A stretch of 64,000 bases of DNA from Catonia carolina (GCA_035578175.1 JAQMRL010000007.1:53187875-53251874), one strand, 5' to 3'; counted from the stretch's first letter, positions 45,001-57,917 are shown. Notes: generated by a model from the sequence alone, not told the origin. Numbers and translations: made by a program.

Positions 45001-45358
45001 TTGATTATTACCACCAATAATTAAATTTTGTGACTAATTATTATTTAAAGTGAAATAAACATAGATGAGTAATATACTATTATGCAAAACTTTCGTCATA
45101 TCATAGTATATTTAATTACAAACACTTCTGTAAAAAAAAATTTCGATTTTAGTTATCAAAGATGTAAAGTTATGATTTTTCTTGAGTTTCATGACGCGAA
45201 TAAAATTGTAATTTACAGTTGCATAAAGTTTTTAAGGGGCTTCTAAGTTACCATGGGAACACTTCAATTCTTATTACTATTTTTTTTTAAATACTTCCAT
45301 ATGCCATAGAAAGGAACTGATTATACGATTTTATTCAGAAAATATTAGACTATATATA

Positions 45359-45417
45359 CTTTTTTTTTTTGGCTTTACGTCTGACTGTTTTGCAATTTCT
45401 GCTAATGCAGACGATAC
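45359..45417 (-). repeat. tRNA-derived SINE1, 3' fragment
   Basis: T-run, then GGCTTTACGTCTGACTGTTT and CTGCTAATGCAGACG, the complement of the SINE1 tail; only about 60 bp are left. Confidence 0.6.
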
Positions 45418-45612
45418 TATAGACCTATGTTTAGCCAAAAGTACAATTTGATTTTATTGTGTTTTTAAGATTAGACTTCCTCCTTAAATATATTTCAATC
45501 AATTCATCTAATCTGCTGAAATATTGAATGTGTTATCAATAAAATATTAAATGACAGACAATACTCATTGCAAAAGAATAATTTTGTATTGATATAACAA
45601 GTAACTGAAAAA

Positions 45613-46559
45613 TCTGGTGTGAAACACTCACACAACTTTCTCTTGCCAATGCAAATGATTAATAATAAACCTAACATTATTAATAAAATATTAGAAATAA
45701 ACAAAAACTAACCTCAAAAACATAACCTTACTTTAATCATGAGTGAATGACGCAAAATGACAATCGAACTCAGTTTGGCTTAAAAATACGGAAAATCACG
45801 CTTTCACGCTAAACTAGGCTCTGTAGAGAAAAATGCTCTAAACAAAAGTTGTAGATCTTTTAATTTTCTATGACTTTTATTATATACACTTTTGTCGTAA
45901 AATGCATACTAAGACCGAAATGTTAAAAAAATCGATTTTTCTCACGTTTTCGTAAGAAAAAAAAACAGAAAATCGCTAATTACCGCTAAACTAAGCGTTA
46001 TACAAAAAAATGTTTGAAACAGAAGTTGTAGGTTTTTAAATTCTCTACAACTTTTATTATATAAGTTTTTGCGCTAAAATTTATATTAAAGCCGTAATCT
46101 TAAAAAAACAACGTTTTTACGTGAAAACAGCCTCACCGAGAATTTCAGCAAACATGGCGCCTACCCTATCTTGTAGAGAATAAAAAATTGAGTAAAATAG
46201 ACGATTTTAAAAAAAATCGTATGACCAGTTTTTGAGAAAATCGCAAAAAACTGAAAAATTATACGAATAAACTACTACTTCCGGTTGACCGATTTTGATG
46301 AAAATGTTCGTGTCGCGTCCGGTAGTGGTATGTAACTTAAGTTTCAAGTTTCAAGTTCGTACGATGTTCCGTTCTTGAGATATTCTGTTCACACACAGAC
46401 ACACAGACACACAGACATACACACAGACCAATCGCTAAAAACATGTTTTTTGGGTTCAGGGGGTCTGAAAACGTATAGATCCGGTGAAAACTCGATTTCG
46501 AAAAATCGACATGAAAACAATACTTTCCTTCCTATATATTCATATAGGCAAGAGAAAGT
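45613..46559 (-). mobile_element. Family B (HINE-like) element, copy B8
   Basis: Near-intact inverted copy of 947 bp with both termini. Its microsatellite is short and is CACAGA-like (46390-46430) instead of pure CA. Flanked by A-runs on this strand. Confidence 0.9.
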
Positions 46560-46604
46560 AAAAATGCTTTTATTTCTTCTACCTACTTTATAGGCTATGA
46601 GAAA

Positions 46605-46790
46605 CAGGTAAGGAAAAAAATGTTGAATATTGATTTTTTTAAATCAAAGTTTTTACCGGAAATACACGTTTTCAGGTCACCTAAGCCCAAAGAACATGTT
46701 TTAACCGATAGTCTGTGAGTGTGTATGGCAATAAAATATCTTAAAATCGGAAAATTGTACAAATTTGAAACTTGGAACTTAAATTAATTT
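46605..46790 (+). mobile_element. Old family B 5' fragment
   Basis: AGGTAAGGAAAAAAATGTTG, TTACCGGAAATACACGTTTTC and AAAGAACATGTTTTAACCG follow family B order, then AAACTTGGAACTTAA. Similarity ends near 46790; a 3' piece of the same family is found at 48240. Confidence 0.6.
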
Positions 46791-48239
46791 AACTTGAATA
46801 GCTTGCAAAGAGCGAAGTGTATTGCAATAGATGTACATATATACTGAATCAGATGCCCACTTTATTTTTATTTCGTTCATTTAAATTCTGCACGTGGGAA
46901 ATTGATTGATTTGAGGACGTTTCAAATTTCCCGGATTCGGTTGACTGGGATTCTACTGTAGTTATTTAGGTACAATAATTTAATGTATTTTTGTAGTAAA
47001 GCCAATCAAAATCACATTAATTCAAGTTGGCAGAAAAATATGTCCCGTATACTTAATTCCACCATTGAGTAATATCATAATACAATTTTTGTTTTTAAAA
47101 ACAAGGAAATTGACCTAATATTGTTCTACTGTATATATTTATAAACTTTTAAATTTCTTTTTAATACTAGGTTTTAAATAATTTAAATTTTTTACGAAAC
47201 AATAATCTGACATCTAGCAATCGTGTTATAAGAAATTTTAAAATAATGACAGCTTTGAAAAATCCGTGGGAATCTTTTATACAAGGATAAAGAAGCAAAT
47301 TACTTTGTGTTTTCCAACTATCGTAGTTAACTTATTTTTCCCATAATTCAATGAATTTTATATATATATGTATTATTGTGCATATGCAGCAGAGAGTTGA
47401 TGGAACAGAAAACCGCATAGAAAAACTAAAATAAAATAACACTTTCATTTCTAAGTTAGTTAACATCTGTCAGTTTACGTTCGTTTAAATAATTAGATTT
47501 CTAAGAAAGTAAACGGTACAAAAAACCGAATATTCTTACTAATTTTTTAAGCAGTACATAATAAGGTGAAACGCAATGTATGCCTAATAACACGATTAAC
47601 ATGATTATGAGTTTAAGTATACATAATAACGTAAGTGTAGAGGTTAGCGCAACAAACTTCAGTCACGGGTTTCAGGTTCGATTCCCAGTTAGATCTGGCA
47701 TGTCTTCATCTTTATGTCACCTTATTGGCTAAGCGCAAGCCAAAAAAATTTAGGCATTTTCTGCAGAAATGTTTTTACAGAAATTTATTTCTACAGAAAT
47801 AGTTTAAATTAGGAAATACAACAACGACGATAATTTAAAATTTACAATCTTAATGTATTAGGCTAATAAATATATATTCCTCACACTCGACTCACCCTTC
47901 AATAAATCAAAATATTAATAATAAATGATTATCGAAAAAGGGATTTCTTCAATAATTTTATTGAAGACCAACTTATTGAGCTGGTTTAGAAATTTTAATA
48001 TTTAGGAATTGGATTACGTTCACTATCGATTTATAATAAAGAAACCCTGCAAAGGATTGCTGAACTTTTGTAGCCAGTTCCAGTAAATCGACTCAAAATG
48101 CTTCTTCTGAACTAAGCATACCACGAAAAAGTGTATAAAGAAATCTTAAAAATTTAAATTTTAAGCCGTACCGTCCATCTTTACTCCACGCTCTTCGCGA
48201 GGACGTTCATGATACGCGATTGCAGTTCTGTAAGTTAAA
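46791..48239. other. Mostly unassigned; pogo-like end and tRNA-SINE head
   Basis: At about 46930-46965 the complement of CAGTAGAATCCCAGTCAACC followed by GAATCCGGG looks like a pogo/Tigger terminus. At 47640-47700 TAGAGGTTAGCGCAAC followed by GGTTCGATTCCCAG (a perfect B box) and GTTAGATCTGGCATG looks like the head of a tRNA-derived SINE or a tRNA relic; I cannot fold a clean cloverleaf. No coding gene seen. Confidence 0.4.
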
Positions 48240-48362
48240 TCTTTATCCGTATAAAATTAAGTTACGTGTTTTACATTGTTTACTCATGATTAAACGTAGG
48301 AAATTTTTATTTTTTACATTGACAAAAGAAAATCGTGTGATTGTTTTACACCAGATTTTTTG
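48240..48362 (+). mobile_element. Old family B 3' fragment
   Basis: TTTACTCATGATTAAACG, CATTGACAAAAGAAAATCG, then TGTGATTGTTTTACACCAGA match the terminal 120 bp of family B, with the stem-loop still recognisable. Confidence 0.7.
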
Positions 48363-49262
48363 TCACAAAATTAAATTTAATATGATAAAATTATGTTAAT
48401 AATAACAATATATTCCTAAGTTTCTTATTACAAAACAATTGAAACCAGTTTATTTATGAAAATGTTGAATGAAATATGAAGTTCATTGCACTTAATTTTA
48501 TCCATAAAAAGACAAAAGTGTAGAAACATGTTCTTTGTTGTAAAAAGAAGATCTTGCATCGGAAAGACATTTCAATTCAAATAAACTAAAAATAAAAACA
48601 TAAGTCGCCGCATCGTGAATCAATGTTAAAGACGTTTCGATTGTATCAACAAAGTTTCCCAACAGACGTCGAGTGCTTCTAGCACACAATGTCTTAGTGG
48701 ACGTTTATTTAATCTACCTAAAGTTTTAATAATTTTCACGCCACTATTTTACAATGCTATTATAACATAAATTATAATTTTTAACAAAATTCAAGTATTT
48801 TAAAAAAATTGTCCTGGTAATAAAATAAATTGGAAAATCTGTCAGCTTTTTGTTACTGTATAAATACTTCATAGAGATTAAGTACGTTTTAACACAACAA
48901 CCCCGTTAATCCGAACAAAGTTTAAATATATATTATAATCTTAATTTTCAATGATTTAATAAAAAAATTGATTTTTTCAAACCAAAGAGAAATATTTAAT
49001 TTTAGGTTAAAAGTTAGCACTATTGGAGATTAACAACATGAATTGTTTTTGAAAAATAAATTGTTAAGTTACCAAGAAATTAAAAGTATTTTATCCTCCA
49101 CACCACGTTAAAGTTTTTAAATATTAGTAGTAAGTACTCATTCGAAATTGCCTCGTACTGAATCCAGGATTACCTCTTTAGGGTAATTAAAAATTCCCAT
49201 TAAAAAGAAATATTTCGCAACCGCGACAAAACTTGTTTAGTAACTAAACTTACCTTTCCATT

Positions 49263-49538
49263 TTTTTTTTTTTAATTCCTAATATGTGTACGTTGCAATC
49301 TGTTCAATTTAGAACAATAAGCAACCCCATGACCCAATGAGATGAGGATGATATGTATGACGTATAAATGAGGTGTTGTCTTGTACAGACTCAGGCCGAC
49401 CATGCCTGAGAGAGATGGTTAATTGAACCCCAACCATCAAAGTACACCGTTAACCACTGTCTAGGGTTCAAACCCGTATAAAAGTAACTACCTTTACTAG
49501 GATTTGAACCAGGAACCTTCGTCTCCTAGAATCAGCTG
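49263..49538 (-). repeat. tRNA-derived SINE2, 5'-truncated (copy 3)
   Basis: Minus-strand copy with a T-run at the left, the body word GCAACCCCATGACCCAATG and GGATTTGAACCAGGAACC (complement of the B-box region). It ends at CAGCTG before the A-box part. A perfect 12-bp direct repeat, TACCTTTCCATT, lies at 49251-49262 and 49539-49550. So it inserted as a truncated copy. Confidence 0.92.
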
Positions 49539-49559
49539 TACCTTTCCATTGAGACTAAA

Positions 49560-49680
49560 TCCTCTGTATTACTGGCAAACACAAAAGTCGCGTCTTCTGA
49601 ATAGTGCAATTTTTAGGAGCCAGCTCCATGTCAGCGTATTGGATGAGAAAGCGTCTTGCCCGTTATAAGTAGAATAGGCC
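49560..49680 (-). pseudogene. Possible reverse transcriptase scrap
   Basis: One minus-strand frame gives LHYSEDATFVFASNTEDLVS. Aromatic-x-x-Asp-Ala-Thr-Phe-(Val)-Phe resembles the YADDATF box of non-LTR reverse transcriptases, with the catalytic Ala-Asp changed. Only about 20 residues support this. Confidence 0.25.
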
Positions 49681-50298
49681 AAACTCCAATGAGAACTCAT
49701 ATTTACAGACCTATTGTACGTATGCAGTTCATGAAGAATGACGCGTTTTAAATTACTTTTTGCAATCATGATATTTCTAATTTTTAAATACCAGTGTTTT
49801 CGTGTTTAGTATTTGGCATCAATTTAAAGAAAATACCAAATTCATATGCATTACAAACGGTTTTTATTGGTAAACTTTTACTAATAAGAGTGAAACATTT
49901 TATTTCCACAATTTAACGTCGTCTTTCACGATAGTCGTCCTTATTAAATGATCCTACTTCACCACATATCTAACAATAGACAACAATCTGTGACGTGTTT
50001 TAAATTGGTCGATAGAACTACCACGCGTCTGTAAGGGTTGATTGACCATGATGGTGGTGTCAATTTTTTCCTGTTTAGCGGTGAAAAGTAGAATAGGTGG
50101 TCTTTGTTTTCCTAAAATACATGCAGTGACCCATTTTCTTTTAATATATGGGTTTTCGTACTGAAAATAAAAAGTAAACTACTGTATTACAATCGTATTC
50201 ATTAGAACCTTTGTTATTGAACAAAAACCGAGGTAATAAGCAAAATTCGGCGCATATTAAAAAGTTATATCAATACAGTTTTTTATACTTATTTTAAG

Positions 50299-50439
50299 GA
50301 CTTGATATAAAATCTCGTATTAAACAGGAAATCACATTATTAAAAGAACGATATAAGACGAATTTCAGTGTATCATTATTTAATGCACTCCTTTCCGCGA
50401 AGCAATACGCCCACGTGGCTGAAATTACTAGTATTGCAG
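50299..50439 (+). CDS. Possible internal exon of an unidentified host gene
   Basis: The stretch is 141 bp: two bases, 46 codons and one base, so it would be a symmetric phase-1 exon. The acceptor TTATACTTATTTTAAG precedes it and the donor GCAG/GTAATT follows. It encodes LDIKSRIKQEITLLKERYKT then NFSVSLFNALLSAKQYAHVA and EITSIA, a helix-rich sequence with no low-complexity or transposon hallmark. The opposite strand is also open (65 codons) but its translation is less protein-like. I do not recognise the family and found no partner exon, so it may be chance. Confidence 0.4.
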
Positions 50440-51104
50440 GTAATTCGACATATCTGCCCGATGAAAAACCAAAAGTTAAAAATGTACACACAATAAAATT
50501 TTAAAAAGCCTTTTACAACTACATACCCTACTTAAATGTATTACAGCTTAGAATACAATGCTCTAGACGGAAAAAGAAGATGAATAAATGTTAGAATATA
50601 CTCTGCACTTAGTAAAAACAACCATATAGCATCCGTTACTGGCATTGTCTACAAGAGCGTTCTGAACCGAAGCTGCATCATAACTTGATTTCCGGTAAAG
50701 AATCTAGGACGAATTATTTTATGTAGTAGTAAGTCGAATATTTTAATCTTATAAGAGAATATATTATTCTATTCTATTTTATTTAAAAATGGAACCACTA
50801 ATAATAGTTTATTAATCTATCCTGTATAATAATAATAATAATAATATCTATACCTTTCGAATTCACATTTAAAAAAAGAAGAGACAATGATTTCTGTAGA
50901 TTTTATCTTTACTTTTCTGTTTTTAAGTGCAACTACTTAAACAAATTGATTCCGAACATTCAAGAAATATGAGTGAGGAAGTGTGCACTTTACGTTGAAA
51001 AGCGCATGATGAGAGAACCAAAATTTAATTAGTTTTTAAATAAAAATTATGCTCATTTTTATAAAAATGTGTTATTTAATTTTAATGTTCCAAAATTTTA
51101 ATTT
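50440..51104. other. No gene seen; AAT microsatellite
   Basis: AT-rich DNA with a short AAT trinucleotide tract at about 50827-50847. Confidence 0.4.
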
Positions 51105-51425
51105 ATAAAACCCTTTTGAGACCAACATGGACTTATGGTGTCCTGCTCTTTGGAGCAGATGCAGAGCGTAACTTAGAAGTCGATCCAGCCTTTTCAATCA
51201 AAATTCTTTAGACTTGCTACTGGCAGTCCTCTTTACATAAGCAATAAAACCCACCACGACGATTTAAAAATTCCGACAGTAGGCCTAAAGGAACTAACCT
51301 AGTCTTTCTATAGTAAATTTTTCAAACGACTAGATGATCATCCCAACCAACTAGCCTGTGAACTAAGTATAAGGAACTTTCCGACCCTGAAGATATCTAA
51401 AGTGTAAATTGAGCAGAGACAATTG
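51105..51425 (+). pseudogene. jockey-like reverse transcriptase C-terminal fragment
   Basis: In broken frames: IKPLLRPTWTYGVLLFGADA at the start, then FQSKF(L)RLATG-like text, then ISNKTHHDDLKIPTVGLKEL, and FFKRLDDHPNQLACELSIRN near 51330. The PxWTYGxxLxG motif and the LxxLxxHPNxL(A) tail mark a jockey-clade C-terminus. Several frameshifts and a stop after KISKV show it is dead. It is 5'-truncated and independent of the fragments at 628 and 53845. Confidence 0.65.
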
Positions 51426-53060
51426 GTCTGAATAACGGACAACGCCTGTAGTTCAAAACGGAGAATGTACCACTGTAATAAATTTTAAAATCCTTACTAA
51501 ATTCGTACTAACTCGTACTCCTTTACATTTAAATCCCTTTTTTTAAATATCCACTCCTAAATTTTTCTAAATTTTCATAACGAAACATTTTAAAAATTAC
51601 TGTCCGTAGACTTACCAACAAATTGATTTAACATACCCCCAAATTTATGTAATTTTATTATTATGAGAGTCCTGAAACGAGAGCATAGGATGAATACTAA
51701 TTTTTTTAAATTAGATGTAAAATACTGAAAATTTGTTCCTTTAAAATTACCAGAATTGTTTAAAATTATATATTAATTATTTAAATTTCCATAATTACTA
51801 GAAATACGTACTTTTTTAACACTACATTAAACAAAAAACTGGGAATTATAAGTTAGGACACTTTCCAGAACATCTTTCAGCAATAAGGGCTAAAGCATGA
51901 ACTTGGAGAATACGAAAATAAAATACAAGAGAAACAGGAACTGCTGTTTTTCCAGTTAAAAATACGGCGAAACTTTTTTAAAACACATTAGGATGCTACC
52001 ATAATGCAATAGAAAATATTTCTATAGTTTCTCGAAGATCTAAAATTCTAAAATTCGGAATGCGTAAGTAATATGCTAATTCTGTAATTAATAACCGAAA
52101 AAATTGAAGTGTTATAAAGCTAGAACAAAACCGGTAAAACACAAAATTTAAATTTTGTAAAGTTTTTATTATTTCAGAATAAAGCATACTTTGATCAAGT
52201 GTTTTTGTAAATAACTTCTCTGCAAATTACATAAAAAAATCTATTAATTTTTTTAAAAATAAAGTTATTGTATGTCAAACTAAAAAAATTGTGCTTTTCG
52301 ACTCCAATTTTTTTTATTGTAATAAATTTTTCAAAAACTATCGGAGACACAGTTCTTGGATCTATTTCGATTTGGTCAGAACTTAAAAAGAACTAATTAA
52401 AGGTTTTTTTAGTTTTTAGTAGTTTAAACCCATAAATTTAATTAATTAAATTTAACTACAGATAATAACATGAATTGCTCATAGACCCTTCTCGATTGAT
52501 CTGTTAAAGCTACTTTTCTCTTTTTGGTTCACCAAGTTTACGGTAGCTATAGTTTGTCTGAACTATTATATTTAATTTACTAAATAAAAAAAGGAACAGT
52601 TAATTCATAAAACACAGTCGATTTACTTATTCTTTTGTTTGAATTCTCATACTGTTCTAATTTCAATTTACACAGACTTTCAAATCTAAGTTGGTGAAAA
52701 TTGCTCTTCCGGTATCAGACTATTAAAGAAACAGTAAAAATGTTATAACCATAATAATTATAGGAAATTTATAAAAACGCATTTAGTATACTGTTACACT
52801 CTTCAATGGAAATATGACCCTCCATACTTCCTGAACAGGTGTAGGCTTACCGACCGGCCCGGAAGAAGCGGCAAGCGGACTATGTTTTATGATAGTCCTA
52901 TTATTTAAATCGGATCATTTTATCTGCACTACTACAGTAGCTTTGTTTTTGTTTTATTCAAAATTTGTTCAACTATTTTTTTTTAAATTTGTGCTCATAT
53001 AAGCTCCATTTAATCATTTTTAATTTAATAATTTCACTACCTCGAACATATATATTGCTA
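51426..53060. other. No recognised feature
   Basis: Very AT-rich DNA; no supportable gene or repeat. Confidence 0.35.
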
Positions 53061-53125
53061 TACAGTACAATCCCGGTTAACCGAATCCGAGTTATCCGAA
53101 ATCCAGATTATCCAAGACGACCAAA
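53061..53125 (+). repeat. pogo/Tigger-like left terminus
   Basis: ACAGTACAATCCCGGTTAAC followed by CGAATCCGAGTTATCCGAAA is a typical pogo/Tigger end. A possible relic of the opposite end is at about 55440-55490 (AATATCCGACATTTTATTAA, GATTCGGATTAG). If the two belong together, the element hosts a SINE A and a jockey fragment. Confidence 0.5.
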
Positions 53126-53330
53126 AATCAATAATTTCCGATGTATGTACAAGTGTGTATTATTACAAGGTGTGATTCTTTGATTTCACAATATACTAGC
53201 AACACAACGCTCGCTGCGCATAACGGAAAACTAAAACTAAAGAGTTTAACTTTTCCAGAAAATTACTAATTACTAATTATTTTTTTATTATTTGTAAATA
53301 TTGGTCAAATAGAACCAATAATACTCGAAC

Positions 53331-53720
53331 CTGCCCATAACAGACAGGTGGAGTGTTAAATTATTTACACTCAATCTGTTCGTTGCAGGGAATAAATAGT
53401 TCTGTTTCTTCTCACATGGTCAGCCAGTTTAATGACTGAATCATTTAAGAACAGAAGAGGTAGAGGTGTAAAAGACATTAATCAGAGTTATCTCCTCTGA
53501 AAGTAATGAATTCATTATACAGTCAGACCCTGTAGTGAATGAAGTGAAGGTGTCATTTGCAGAGTGGAAAATATGTGCTTTTCAGAGGGTCCGGTATGTT
53601 GATAAGCATACTTTTCCATTCAGTGAGGAAGGCAATGGTAAACCACCTCACTCCTCGTTTTACTTAGTAAAACCTCTACAGATTCAAACCAGCCTTTCGG
53701 CTGATGACCTAAACAACAAA
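53331..53720 (+). repeat. SINE-like family A (copy 11)
   Basis: Full-length copy flanked by a perfect 11-bp direct repeat, AATACTCGAAC, at 53320-53330 and 53721-53731. Nearly identical in its 5' half to copy 10, including loss of the GGCTAAAA word (here GGGAATAAATAG), so copies 10 and 11 form a subfamily. Confidence 0.93.
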
Positions 53721-53844
53721 AATACTCGAACAAAGAATTTTTTTCGTAAGTATGAATCACTAATGAAAGGTGAGAAAAACGACCTGAGCTTCACTTAGGG
53801 CCTACTATATGTTTTACCCTACGCAAAAGTACGTAAAATCTATT

Positions 53845-54497
53845 ACTTAAACAAATTCGACCGAGAAACTACAGCGAGCTGTAATTGTAGTTAGTACGTG
53901 GACCAAGAAAATGAAGATCAGACTTAATGAAAATAAGTCAGTGCACATAAATTTTACCAACAAAAGAATAAGGCATATTCCCATTACTATTAATGGCAAT
54001 CTAGTACCTTTTGCTAACACAGTAAAGTATCTTGGGATGACCCTAGACGCGAAGCTGAGGTGGAAGGAACATGTTAAGAAGAAAAAGGACGAACTACAAA
54101 TTAAATATAGAAAGATGTATTGGCTGCTCGGTAGGACCTTTGAACTGTCAATCTTAAATAAATTCATTCTTTACAAGCAAGTGCTAAAAACGGTATGGAC
54201 ATATGGCCGGCAGATCCATGGCTGCACTAAAACAAGCAACTTAAACATTATCCAAAGGTTCCAAAACAAGAGTGCTTAGGAACATTGTAAACGCTCCGTG
54301 GTATGCCCGCAACAGCGACATCCATCGTGACTTACAAGTGAACACAGTAGCAGAAGAAGTGTGTAAGTGTGCCAAAAAACATGACATGTGAAGATGATCA
54401 CATCAACATTGAAGCAATTCAACTGTTGGATTACAGTGTAATAGTTAGGCGTCTGAAAAGAACTAAGCCTGTAGATCTAGTGTGTCAAAAAGACTAG
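53845..54497 (+). pseudogene. jockey-like reverse transcriptase C-terminal fragment
   Basis: A frame running from about 53862 to 54279 reads TEKLQRAVIVVSTWTKKM, KIRLNENKSVHINFTNKR, then VKYLGMTLDAKLRWKEHVKK, KMYWLLGRTFELSILNKF, LYKQVLKTVWTYGRQIHG and IIQRFQNK. A frameshift near 54265 leads to a LRNIVNAPWYARNSDIHRDL block and a tail with RRLKRTKPVDLVCQKD and a stop at 54495-54497. This is thumb plus C-terminus of a jockey-clade enzyme; the palm with its catalytic Asp pair is absent. Longer and better preserved than the fragment at 628, to which it is clearly related. Confidence 0.85.
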
Positions 54498-55490
54498 TAA
54501 AAATATTGTTAAACTATAAATTACATTTAAGGCATGTAAATAATATAAGTTTCTAAAACTAATGGTTAGCTATAAATATTATTATTAAGTTACTTTTAAG
54601 GCATATTTATTTATATTTTTATTATTATATTTATTTATATGTGCATAAGTTGTTAAATTAATGTTTAAATTAACAATAGGATTAAGATCGGAGATTTAAG
54701 AAATTAATATTTGTATAGTACACTGTGTAAGTGACATTAGAAATTAAGTGCTAGCACCAGTGGGTGACTGCATGGTTATACAAGAGGGAGGGAAATAATA
54801 TCGCTAAAGAAAAACTGTTCGTTAGTTTTAAGTAACTAGTTGCAGTAGATTTAAAAAAAAACTTAAACAAATGTACAATCTCTTAAATTGTTGAAGGCTT
54901 ACATAACTTTCTTTGTAGGAATCGGGAGTGAAATAATTTTTTTGGGTATTTGTCCCGTAAATAATTTTTACTTAAGTAAAAAGTGAATGGTGTCATAGTG
55001 CAAAGGGGGGGGGGGTACTGGCCATACCTGATACCTGACTACATACCTCATACAACTGTATAATACAATAATATCTGTGGACTGCATAATTCTAGAGTGC
55101 TATTAGTGTGAATACGTTGCATTTATATTATACGTTAAGAAAAGGTTTGCGTCATGTAGTACACATTGTATTTTTCTGTTAAAGATAAGAGGTACCTAAT
55201 CGTTAAAAGTAAAATTATTGCTATTGTTAATTAAGTTAGTTCCTTGACATTTTTGTAATTAATTTACGTGACTCGATTGTAATTTGTTAGCAATCTTGAT
55301 TTAATAATTAATTTTTCAAATAAATAATTATTTATAAGTTTCAGGAAGTCTATTATTATTTATTATACCCACATCGCGAACGAACCTTAAAGTATGTGTT
55401 AGATATATATTAAGTGTTACAATACATGTTTTAATTGAATATCCGACATTTTATTAATCCGACAAGACCTGATTCGGATTAGAGAACTTG
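54498..55490. other. Probable jockey 3' UTR and possible LTR remnant
   Basis: The first few hundred bases may be 3' UTR of the jockey fragment. Near 55340-55425 AGGAAGTCTATTATTATTTA, ATACCCACATCGCGAACGAA and AAGTGTTACA resemble 62630-62697 (GGAGGTCTGTTTATTTATTT, CAGATCCCGAACGAATC, AGGTGTTACA). This shared block could be the 3' end of an LTR. A G-run of nine lies at about 55007. Confidence 0.35.
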
Positions 55491-57556
55491 TAGCGTATCA
55501 TGAATGATGGTATAGACGAAGAACTTAGAAAGTAAATAAAACAATTAAAGCTGCAGTTCAGATTTAATTACATGAATCTAGATAAAAAAAATATGTTAAG
55601 TTCCGTAATATCCATTAAGGTTACGTCTATATTTTAATTATGCCGTTGAGAACAATGTAGTGTGAGCCTACAACTAATCATTTTTTTACAGGCCACCTGT
55701 GGAACGTTAATTAGATCCTAACTCATTCGCATTACTATGAAGCAGTCGTTTTACTAGCCTGTGGTATGCCTAGATTTTCCATTACTCCCACCTAACTGAG
55801 AGACCACCGCTGCACTCCTGCGGTTCATTCCACCGCGTACAACTCGGACTAAGGTATATTCACCTTCTGAACATTTTCCTCCGCCTACTCTATATTCACC
55901 GTGCAATATCCGTTAATAAATAAAAATTATATACCTGAACAACTGTAACAAACAACGCAAGTTTATGGGAAACACTACCTGTTCATTATTTTTAAAAAAA
56001 ATATTGTTACTAAAACCTTAATTATTATTATTGTAGAATAATTTTCAGATAAAATTGTTAAAAATACTTGTTTACTATTATTCTACTCTGGATTAAACAT
56101 ACAATGCTCTTCATTTTCAACCGTGCGAAACTGAACGAAAATTAGCCCACATTTTGTTTATTTTGTTCATTTATTCTGCATAATCTGAGCAGGAAACTAA
56201 TATTATTTATTTTCAAGAAGTTGAAAAGAGTACTTGATCAAAGAATAATAAAACTGCATATTTGTCTACTGTTCAATCAGTAATCATTTACGATATACTG
56301 AGATGGGGCGGTACTTGCAAATGTTATTTAGATCTGTAGAGAAAAAAATTAATTTTGCAAGTAACCAACAAAAAAACCCTGCTTTATCTTTCTTAGCAAT
56401 TGTTCAAGGGTTTTAAAATACTAAACTTCCGTCAAATTTATGCCCAGGAACTAATTACACAGGAGCACAAAAACGCAAAACTGAACGAAAATTAGCACAC
56501 ATTTTGTTTATTTTGGGACAAACGTCCCAAAACATATACAACACTAGCCTGCAGTACAAGAAACAAGCATTTGATTCCTTTGAAACTGGCGTTATTTCTC
56601 AGATATTTTTCATTACCTGGTCTCCAAACTGTAAAACCTGCTAACTCACTAACAAAGCGTTCCCGGACATTTTTTTATACGAACATTCTTTCTTATTGTT
56701 AGGTATAATGGAATCAGCTTTCAAGCGCTTTCCGTTGAATATTGAATCACTCTATATATTTTATGTGATAAATGACAATAGTAGGAAAATGAAAGCGGCT
56801 TTTGAATAGATTTTGACAGGTGTGGTTTGTTACTTGCTAAGCGACTGACAAGTCTATTCATTTGTTGATTTTCTAGTAAAGGGTAGAAAGTGTTATTGGA
56901 TTACTTTAGGGACAACTATTCATTGTGTATTTATTCATAATTAAATATCCGACATACGTGGGATATATAATACTATTTGTTTTACATAAAAAAAAACATT
57001 TCTTTATGTATGCATTCAGGAACGAATATATGTAAAATACAACAACAACAACCAAAGTAAAGTACAACAAGTAGGATCGAATACAAGTTTTTACAAGTAA
57101 AGAAGTTTAAGTTTACCTAGAACACTGTTTATGATTTTCTATTCTTCTTGAATTCTAAGGTGAGTTAAGTATAACCCACCATATAATATAAGTCTTATAT
57201 TAACTTCTTATAAGTCTTATTATTAATATAAGTCTTATATTGACTACGGTCGGTCAATGTTGCTTTGGCAGTGAAGAGAAGTGAATTGTAAGAAACTAGA
57301 TTTTGTAAATCACACATGAGTATCGAGCAGTTTTTGCGTAATAGGAAAATTGTGCGCTATTGTTAAACTTACAGTACATATGTACAACCTGTTAGTAACA
57401 GTGAATTAGTTATTTTATAGTAAATAGTCACGTTCCTATTTAGTTCAGTTTAATGTTAGTTAAGTTTTTATAAGATTTTGTAATTAATTTAGTCTTTTAA
57501 TAAGTTATATATTTTTTTAAAATTTATTATTAAATACTTGTTATAAGTTTTAAAAG
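55491..57556. other. No gene seen; distant relative of the fold-back MITE
   Basis: At about 56520-56760 words such as TAACTCACTAACAAAGCG with TTCCCGGACAT, and a closing TTGAATCACTCTATATA, resemble a decayed arm of the element at 1305 (there GCTAACGAAGCGTTTTCGGA and GAATCACCCTGTATA). A GAACGAAAATTAGC(C/A)CACATTTTG phrase occurs twice (56133 and 56482), a local duplication. Confidence 0.35.
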
Positions 57557-57917
57557 TGCCCATAACAGGCAGGTGGAGTATTAAATTATTTGCATTCGAT
57601 CTTCTAGTTCCAGGACTACGAAAAATATTTCTGATTCTTATTACATGGTCAGCCAATTATATGACTGAAACGTTTAAGAACAGAATAGATAGAGGTGTAA
57701 AATACACCGGTCAGAGAGTTATCTCCTCTCAGAGTAATGAATGAGTATCATTAGCAGGGTGGAAAGTAGATGCTTTTCGGGGGGCCTGGCATGCTGATAA
57801 GCACACTTTTCCGCTCAGTGAGGAAGGCAAGGTAAATCACCTCACTCCTCGTTTTACTTAGTAAAGCCTTTAAAGGTTCAAACTAGCTTTTCAGCCGATG
57901 ACCTAAACAACAACAAC
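57557..57917 (+). repeat. SINE-like family A (copy 12)
   Basis: Copy with an internal deletion of about 30 bp (in the region preceding GTATCATTAGCAGGGTGG). Flanked by the imperfect direct repeat AAGTTTTAAAA / AAGTTTCAAAG at 57545-57555 and 57918-57928. Its tail is CAACAACAAC. Confidence 0.9.

Noticed and set aside
47640..47705. tRNA gene candidate with a perfect B box
   Set aside because: No clean cloverleaf or acceptor stem could be folded; it fits a SINE head or tRNA relic better.
48498..48700. Minus-strand frame of about 70 codons ending ...LSDARSSFYNKEHV...
   Set aside because: Looks somewhat protein-like and has TTTTTAG upstream, but no family, no donor/phase partner and no conserved motif could be recognised.
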